Shown in pieces: positions 43,015-47,657 of a stretch of DNA of 47,657 nucleotides. Where the stretch lies: positions 1 to 47,657 of the forward strand of contig NZ_JAFCLU010000043.1 of assembly GCF_018130385.1 (NCBI RefSeq), read 5' to 3'. The notes beneath the pieces are model-generated. The model was not told where the DNA came from. It saw nothing but the letters and a program-made list of their open reading frames with translations, and made no database searches. Each line of letters opens with the position of its first letter. The first letter of the stretch is position 1. A program made the position numbers and the translations under genes. This DNA comes from Bradyrhizobium sp. AUGA SZCCT0283 (GTDB lineage: Bacteria; Pseudomonadota; Alphaproteobacteria; Rhizobiales; Xanthobacteraceae).

Positions 43015-43141
43015 CCGCGCCGAGCTCAATCTGGTCGGGCTCGCGATGCGCGCCGAGCGCAAGGTGATTGACAAGATCGTCGACGGGCTGAAGTTTCACA
43101 GCCAGAGTCATCTCCGCGCAAGCGCGGAAGCCGAGCAGTGA
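43015..43141 (+). pseudogene. Displaced 3' fragment of a DUF2000 gene (direct repeat copy B)
   Basis: Bases 43015-43102 repeat 39620-39707 at 85/88 and encode the same 29 residues (RAELNLVGLAM... to GLKFHS). Reading continues 13 more codons (QSHLRASAEAEQ) to a TGA at 43139-43141. No start codon or 5' part is present, so this is a gene remnant. It begins exactly after the GNAT stop. Confidence 0.88.
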
Positions 43142-43158
43142 CCGTTTGCACCCGAACC

Positions 43159-43470
43159 CTACAGTCCGACAAATCCACGCAGCTTCTTGACTGTTTCGGC
43201 CGCGTCCCTGGCTTCCTCGGTTGTGAGAACGGTGATCTCGCCAGTACGCCGGTGCAACACGCTGTGATGGATTGCCGCGCCTGAAAGACCGTCCACGTCC
43301 GACTTTACCGCGATGTCGTCGATGTCGGCGAGCGCGAACTCGACCGGCTTCTTGTTCCACAGCAGCATTTTCTGCTGCAGCGTCGCCTTGCCGTAATCCT
43401 TGTCCAGCGTAAGCGTCGTCGAGCCTGCTTTCAAAATGAGCTTGCGCGGAGCTTCTTCGATACTAGCCAT
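43159..43470 (-). CDS. Conserved small protein of unknown function
   Basis: 103 residues: MASIEEAPRKLILKAGSTTL, then KMLLWNKKPVEFALADIDDIAVKSDVDGLSG, HHSVLHRRTGEITVLTTEEA and a C-terminal amphipathic helix (ARDAAETVKKLRGFVG). It is probably a soluble PH-like beta barrel with one helix, judged only from pattern. GGGAG before the ATG and normal codon use support a real gene. It is transcribed toward the DUF2000 fragment. Confidence 0.6.
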   Translation of the reverse strand: MASIEEAPRKLILKAGSTTLTLDKDYGKATLQQKMLLWNKKPVEFALADIDDIAVKSDVDGLSGAAIHHSVLHRRTGEITVLTTEEARDAAETVKKLRGFVGL

Positions 43471-43769
43471 GGCAGGTCTCCCGCTGGTTCCCTTTCACAT
43501 GCCAGTTATCGGGCAATTCTAATCCAGAACGCGGCGACCGAACAGGCCACGTTGGTCGGTGCGGGAGGATGCCGCAGTTGCGGCTTTTGGTTTGCCGGCG
43601 CTCTGCGCCGTCGCAGTCCCGCGTCGGGCGGCCTGTCGGCGCGGTCGCGGTTGCGGCCTCTGGCGGTCTTGCGGCACGGCCGCAAAACGCAAATACTCCT
43701 CTTAAGTTGGGTTTCCGATGGAAAGCCCGGCCAAGAAAGCCCGGGAGCGGGCAACAAGGGAGAGACGTC

Positions 43770-45068
43770 ATGGCGCGGGAAACCGGGGGCAATACGGCTG
43801 ACGGCAACAAGTTCGAGACCAGCCGGCGCAGATTTCTGGGCAGTTCAGGTCTGGCGGCGATCGGCGCCGTCATCGGCGGCGTCCTGCCGCTCTCGCGCGA
43901 TGGCGGCGGCATTCCCCAGGCTCGCGCGCAGGCGGCTCCGGCTGCCGCGCCCGCGGCCAAGGGGCCGCAATACCTGAAATTCCCCGGCAAGAGCGAAGGC
44001 CTCGTCGTGCTTGGCGAAAAGCCGCTGGTCGCCGAGACGCCGGAAAGCCTGCTCGATGACGACACCACGCCGATCGAGAAATTCTACATCCGCAACAACG
44101 GGCAGATCCCCGAGGAGGCGAAGGATCCCGACGCCTGGAAGATCACCATCGACGGTGAGGTCAACAACAAGACCGAGATCACGCTCGGCGAATTGAAATC
44201 GAAATACAAGGCGGTGACGCGGCGCATGGTGCTGGAATGCGGCGGCAACGGCCGCGCGGGATTCTCGCCGCCGGCGCGCGGCAACCAGTGGACCAATGGC
44301 GGGGCGGGCTGCGCGGAATGGACCGGCGTACCGCTCGCCGATGTGCTGAAGAAGGCCGGCCTGAAGCCTGCCGCGAAATACACTGCGCATTATGCCGCCG
44401 ATCTGCATCTGTCGGGCGACGCCGGCAAGCCGAGCCTTTCGCGCGGCGTGCGCATCGAAAAGGCCATGGACCCGAACACGATGATCGTGTGGGCCATGAA
44501 CGGCAAGCCGCTGCCGAACATCCACGGCGGGCCGGTGCGCCTGATCGTGCCGGGCTGGGCCGGATCGGCCTCGCAGAAATGGCTGACGCGCATCACCATC
44601 CGCGACCGCGAGCATGACGGCCCCGGCATGACGGAGTTTTCCTACCGCACGGCGATCAAGCCGATGGTGCCCGGGGGCAAGGCCGATCCGGCGAATTTCC
44701 GCATCCTGGAATCGATGCCGGTGCGCTCCATCATCACCAATCCGGCGAACGGCGCAAAATTCGCCGCCGGCACCAAGGAGCTGAAGCTGCGCGGCGCCTC
44801 CTGGGCCGGCGATCTCACCGTCAGGCAGGTGGATATCTCGACCGATTTCGGCGCGAACTGGCAGCGGGCGACGCTGGTAAAGCCGAAGAACAAATATGAC
44901 TGGCAGCGCTGGACCGCGACCATCAAGCTGCCGACCGACGGCTATTTCGAAATCTGGGCGCGCGCCACCGATTCCAGGGGCGCGATGCAACCGCATCAGG
45001 CCGGCTTCTGGAATCCGCAAGGCTATGGCGGCAACGCCATGCACCGCATCGCCGTGCTGGTCGGATGA
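43770..45068 (+). CDS. sorA: Sulfite dehydrogenase molybdopterin subunit (SorA/SoxC family)
   Basis: 432 residues. The twin-arginine signal is S18-R-R-R-F-L-G followed by a hydrophobic stretch to ARAQA, so it is exported folded to the periplasm. The molybdenum-ligand Cys is C157 (MVLECGGNGR), with GAGCAEWTGVPLADVL and HGGPVRLIVPGWAGSASQKW typical of the family, and a C-terminal dimerisation domain. It oxidises sulfite to sulfate and passes electrons to the cytochrome encoded next. ATG at 43770 has AGGGAGAG; the frame upstream to 43569 is untranslated. The small monoheme partner favours SorAB over SoxCD. Confidence 0.9.
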   Translation: MARETGGNTADGNKFETSRRRFLGSSGLAAIGAVIGGVLPLSRDGGGIPQARAQAAPAAAPAAKGPQYLKFPGKSEGLVVLGEKPLVAETPESLLDDDTTPIEKFYIRNNGQIPEEAKDPDAWKITIDGEVNNKTEITLGELKSKYKAVTRRMVLECGGNGRAGFSPPARGNQWTNGGAGCAEWTGVPLADVLKKAGLKPAAKYTAHYAADLHLSGDAGKPSLSRGVRIEKAMDPNTMIVWAMNGKPLPNIHGGPVRLIVPGWAGSASQKWLTRITIRDREHDGPGMTEFSYRTAIKPMVPGGKADPANFRILESMPVRSIITNPANGAKFAAGTKELKLRGASWAGDLTVRQVDISTDFGANWQRATLVKPKNKYDWQRWTATIKLPTDGYFEIWARATDSRGAMQPHQAGFWNPQGYGGNAMHRIAVLVG

Positions 45069-45415
45069 TGCAGCGTTTGGCGTGGCTCGCCTTGGCCGGC
45101 ATGCTGTTGATAGCGCCGGCCACGGCGCAAACGACCTTCACCCCGCGCGACGAAAGTCCGGAGGAGTTCGCCGCGGGCGCCGGCCGCGACGAGACCTTCT
45201 ACGCCTGCACCGCCTGTCACGGCTTCCGCCTGGTGGCGCAGCAGGGCATGACGCGCGCGCAGTGGGAGGATTCGATCAACCTGATGATCCGCCGCCACAA
45301 CATGCCGCCGCTCGACGCCAAGGACCGCGAAAAGGTGCTGACCTATCTCGAAGCGGCCTATCCGCCGCGCGCGCCGGCGGGCCGGGGAGGCTGGGTGAAC
45401 CCGTTTGCGAAGTGA
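45065..45415 (+). CDS. sorB: Monoheme c-type cytochrome, sulfite dehydrogenase subunit
   Basis: 116 residues. A Sec signal (MMQRLAWLALAGMLLIAPATA) and one heme site C48-T-A-C51-H52; a Met ligand is available in NMPPL. It should accept electrons from the sulfite dehydrogenase in the periplasm. Its ATG overlaps the sorA stop (ATGATG, four-base coupling), a strong sign of a two-subunit enzyme. Confidence 0.9.
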   Translation: MMQRLAWLALAGMLLIAPATAQTTFTPRDESPEEFAAGAGRDETFYACTACHGFRLVAQQGMTRAQWEDSINLMIRRHNMPPLDAKDREKVLTYLEAAYPPRAPAGRGGWVNPFAK

Positions 45416-45496
45416 GTGCCTGGATTCCAGCTATGCCCTTGACGCCGCCGCGCGCCAAGCCAGAATGGCCGGCGGCTCGCGCCGGGAGGCGGTGAT

Positions 45497-45718
45497 ATGA
45501 GGTTTTTGATTACTGCGCAGGATACGGCGGGAAACGTGACCCTCAACCGGGGGTCGGTTCCGGCTGCGTTGAAGAAAGCCACAGAACTGATGTCGGACGG
45601 CTGCTGGAACGTCGAGATCGTAACGCCCGATGGGGCCACCTATCACCCCGGCGAGTTCGATCAGTTGAGAGCGCGCGTTGGCCCGGCGGGCCCCGATCTA
45701 TCGCTGACCGCGCAATAG
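45497..45718 (+). CDS. Small conserved protein of unknown function
   Basis: 73 residues: MRFLITAQDTAGNVTLNRGS, then AALKKATELMSDGCWNVEIVTPDGATYHPGEFDQL. It reads as a compact alpha-beta protein with no signal or membrane part. GGGAGG seven bases before the ATG supports translation. It follows sorB by 81 bp. I recall similar short ORFs in rhizobial genomes but no function. Confidence 0.6.
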   Translation: MRFLITAQDTAGNVTLNRGSVPAALKKATELMSDGCWNVEIVTPDGATYHPGEFDQLRARVGPAGPDLSLTAQ

Positions 45719-45814
45719 CGGACGTCCATTTGATCAGCCGGCAGGGCAAGTCCGTACGCGTCAGATGCGTCGGCCCCTTGACGCGCTCTGCACGTCTTGC
45801 TGCCTCGCCCGGAA

Positions 45815-46042
45815 TTACCCTTCCAGGGTAAATCCAACCCGCAAGGTGACCTGGTAGTGGCGCACGGACCCATTCTCGATGTGGCCCCTCGTTTGCACCA
45901 CCTCGAACCATTTCATGGAGCGAATGGTTTTTGACGCGCGGGTGATTGCATTCTGAATGGCATCCTCGATGCTTTTTTCGGAAGATCCGACGAGTTCGAG
46001 GATCTTGTAAACGTGGTCTTTCATTTCGGCAGGATCCGGCAC
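45815..46042 (-). CDS. Dodecin flavin-storage protein
   Basis: 75 residues with the dodecin pattern: HVYKILELVGSSEKSIEDAIQNAITRASKTIRSMKWFEVVQTRGHI, then VRHYQVTLRVGFTLE. Twelve copies form a hollow shell binding riboflavin or FMN between Trp residues (W of MKWFEV) and buffering free flavin. The GTG at 46042 is preferred because GGAGG stands seven bases upstream; ATG at 46024 would give a shorter form. It has a perfect EcfG-type promoter upstream, implying general-stress control. Confidence 0.93.
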   Translation of the reverse strand: MPDPAEMKDHVYKILELVGSSEKSIEDAIQNAITRASKTIRSMKWFEVVQTRGHIENGSVRHYQVTLRVGFTLEG

Positions 46043-46382
46043 GGCGAACCTCCGTTGTCATGTGGGGGCAATCCAGGTTTATCTCCCCACGGCGGCGTCT
46101 TGATCCGACGTGAGCCAACGCCATGCTCTCGTCCGGGTTCCGACGATCCGTCATGAATGGCGGGGCAGGACCGTCTGATAGGCCCGTGCCTGAGACGATG
46201 TGCGATTCCCGGGTTGCGGCGGTGCGCATTGGTTTTAGTGTAGGGCGACAGCGCACTAAATTGCTCGGTTTCGCGCTTCCACGCATGCCCCGAAGTTCGT
46301 TATGCTGAGGGCCAAATGGTCCCGGAAGGCTCTATGCGCGCCCCGTGCCAATGGACTTGCATCTCAAGGGAGTGAGCACATC
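46043..46382. other. Divergent intergenic region between dodecin and TRAP binding protein
   Basis: No gene seen. It holds the EcfG-type promoter of dodecin at 46117-46141. For the plus-strand gene, TATGCT near 46298-46303 could be a -10, but I find no good -35. Confidence 0.5.
46117..46141 (-). promoter_or_regulatory. EcfG-type general-stress promoter for dodecin
   Basis: On the minus strand GGAAC (46141-46137), 16 bases, CGTT (46120-46117), an exact match to the alphaproteobacterial EcfG consensus GGAAC-N16/17-CGTT. Initiation near 46110 would leave about 67 bases before the GTG of dodecin. Confidence 0.75.
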
Positions 46383-47471
46383 ATGAAACGCCGGACGTTC
46401 CTCAAAGGCGGCGCCGTGGCCGGCGCGACGGCGCTGGTTGCGGCGCCTGCGATCGCGCAAGGTGCGCCCGAGATCAAGTGGCGTCTGACCTCAAGCTTTC
46501 CGAAGGCGCTCGACACCATCTTCGGCACGGCGCAGACCTTTGCGAAATACGTGGCTGATGCCACCGACAACAAGTTTCAGATCCAGACCTTTGCGGCAGG
46601 CGAGATCGTGCCCGGCCTGCAGGCGCTCGATGCCGTGAGCACCGCGACCGTCGAGATGGCGCAGACGCCGCTCTATTTCTACATCGGCAAGGAGCCGGCG
46701 CTGGCCTATGCCACCGGCGCGCCTTTCGGCATGAACCATCGCCATCAGCATTCCTGGTGGACGTTCGGCGGCGGCGCCGAGCTCTGCAACGAGGCGCTGA
46801 AACCGTTCAAGACGCATGCCATTCTGTGCGGCAACTCCGGCACGCAAATGGGCGGCTGGTTCCGCAAGGAGATCAAGACCGTCGACGATCTCAAGGGCCT
46901 CAAGTTCCGCATCGCGGGCATGGGCGGCCATGTGCTCGCCAGGCTCGGCGTGGTGCCGCAGCAGATCGCGGGCGGCGATGTATATCCGGCGCTCGAGAAG
47001 GGGACAATCGATGCCGCGGAGTTCGTCGGTCCCTATGACGACGAGAAGCTCGGTTTCTACAAGGTGGCGAAGTACTACTACTTCCCCGGCTGGTGGGAAG
47101 GCGGGGCGATGCTGCACATGATCGTCAATGAAGAGAAGTGGAATGCGCTTCCCAGGCAATACCAGGCGGTCCTCAACCAGGCCGGTTCGGCCGCGGGCGC
47201 GTGGATGATCGAAAAATATGACAGCGTCAATCCTGCCGCTTTGAAGCGGCTTGTCGCGGGCGGGGCTGAGCTGCGCGCATTCCCGCAGCCGGTCATGGAG
47301 GCCTGCTACAAAGCCACGCAGGACCATCTGAACGAAATTGCCGAGAAGAGCCCGCTATTCAAGAAAACAAAAGAGAGCCACGACGCGTACATGAAGGAAG
47401 TGCTGTTCTACACGCAGATCGCTGAGAATTATTACGACAACTACCTGCTCGGCAAAATGCGCAAGGGGTGA
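46383..47471 (+). CDS. TRAP transporter substrate-binding protein (DctP family)
   Basis: 362 residues. A Tat-type signal (KRRTFLKGGAVAGATALVAA, then APAIAQ). The mature part is DctP-like: WRLTSSFPKALDTIFGTAQTF, FAAGEIVPGLQALDAVSTATVEMAQ, FRIAGMGGHVLARLGVVPQQIAGGDVYPALEKGTIDAAEF. The W-x-x-SS-x-P and GGDVYPAL motifs point to the TakP/DctP7 subgroup that binds keto acids or similar anions. AGGGAGTGAG precedes the ATG at 46383. No DctQ or DctM gene follows within the window; the next 186 bp hold only a dispersed repeat. Confidence 0.92.
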   Translation: MKRRTFLKGGAVAGATALVAAPAIAQGAPEIKWRLTSSFPKALDTIFGTAQTFAKYVADATDNKFQIQTFAAGEIVPGLQALDAVSTATVEMAQTPLYFYIGKEPALAYATGAPFGMNHRHQHSWWTFGGGAELCNEALKPFKTHAILCGNSGTQMGGWFRKEIKTVDDLKGLKFRIAGMGGHVLARLGVVPQQIAGGDVYPALEKGTIDAAEFVGPYDDEKLGFYKVAKYYYFPGWWEGGAMLHMIVNEEKWNALPRQYQAVLNQAGSAAGAWMIEKYDSVNPAALKRLVAGGAELRAFPQPVMEACYKATQDHLNEIAEKSPLFKKTKESHDAYMKEVLFYTQIAENYYDNYLLGKMRKG

Positions 47472-47487
47472 GGACTAGGACGAAAAC

Positions 47488-47552
47488 GTAGCCCGCATGA
47501 GCGGAGCGATATGCGGGATCTGCCCCGGATGTCGCTGCGCTCATCCGGGCTT
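47488..47552. repeat. Dispersed palindromic repeat after TRAP gene
   Basis: GTAGCCCGCATGAGCGGAGC...ATGCGGG on the left and CCCCGGATG...GCTCATCCGGGCTT on the right. It is another common Bradyrhizobium-type intergenic palindrome. The remaining bases to 47657 show no gene. Confidence 0.7.
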
Positions 47553-47657
47553 GTATGGGGTTGTGGTTGTCAAGGGGAAAGATTGATCAGGGCATGTGTT
47601 GCTCCTGGTTGTTGTCGTGGAGCGCGCTGCGCTCGCAGTGGCTGTTTCGTTCCGATG

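Overview
The window is high-GC, densely coded chromosomal DNA from an alphaproteobacterium of the order Hyphomicrobiales, most likely Bradyrhizobium or a close relative. This is inferred from the gene families (Usg, split XdhC, the livHMGF set, pcaBDC, MASE4 and HWE kinases), from candidate RpoH, EcfG, RpoN and FixK-type control sites, and from many dispersed intergenic palindromes of the kind common in that genus. I saw no rRNA, tRNA, CRISPR array, integrase, transposase or phage gene.

Layout. 1-0.8 kb: 5' end of groEL and complete groES on the minus strand, behind a heat-shock promoter overlapped by a CIRCE-like operator. 0.96-4.9 kb: usg, a metallophosphoesterase-kinase/Usp pair, a glycine-zipper exported protein and a membrane protein. 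5-7.8 kb: rpe, an EF-hand protein behind a strong sigma-54 promoter match, and a P1-family peptidase. 7.85-19.2 kb: a signalling block with a MASE4-PAS-PAS hybrid kinase, a lone receiver, a REC-PAS-HWE kinase and a 2094-residue soluble hybrid kinase with eleven near-identical 92-residue HAMP-type repeats. 19.5-24.7 kb: a complete branched-chain amino-acid-type ABC transporter (livH-livM-livG-livF-binding protein). 25-29.1 kb: a tiny Pro/Gln-rich protein, a membrane protein, an MFS carrier, an SDR protein and a divergent XRE regulator. 29.1-31.7 kb: pcaB-pcaD-pcaC of the beta-ketoadipate pathway. 31.9-38.8 kb: a cluster resembling form-II CO dehydrogenase (coxG, coxS, coxM, coxD, coxE, split XdhC, molybdopterin/MocA fusion) that has no gene for the large molybdenum subunit. 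38.9-43.1 kb: a broken DUF4189 gene, a DUF2000 gene, a zinc alcohol dehydrogenase and a GH4-family enzyme (both behind FixK/FNR-like boxes), a GNAT acetyltransferase and a displaced fragment of the DUF2000 gene. 43.2-47.5 kb: a small conserved protein, a sorAB-type sulfite dehydrogenase with its cytochrome, a small unknown protein, dodecin behind a perfect EcfG-type promoter, and a TRAP-type binding protein.

Most notable. (1) Two blocks of about 3.2-3.4 kb are each flanked by direct repeats made from the 3' end of a neighbouring gene: 24 bp around MFS-SDR-XRE, and 88 bp around adh-GH4-GNAT. In the second, all three differences between copies are synonymous. This looks like acquisition of cassettes at gene 3' ends, although no recombinase is visible. 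(2) The Mo-hydroxylase cluster lacks its catalytic subunit exactly where form-II order predicts it. (3) The giant HAMP-repeat kinase. (4) Several promoter matches tie genes to specific stress or low-oxygen regulators.

All calls were made by reading the sequence; no database search was run. Family names rest on recognised motifs and remembered family sequence.
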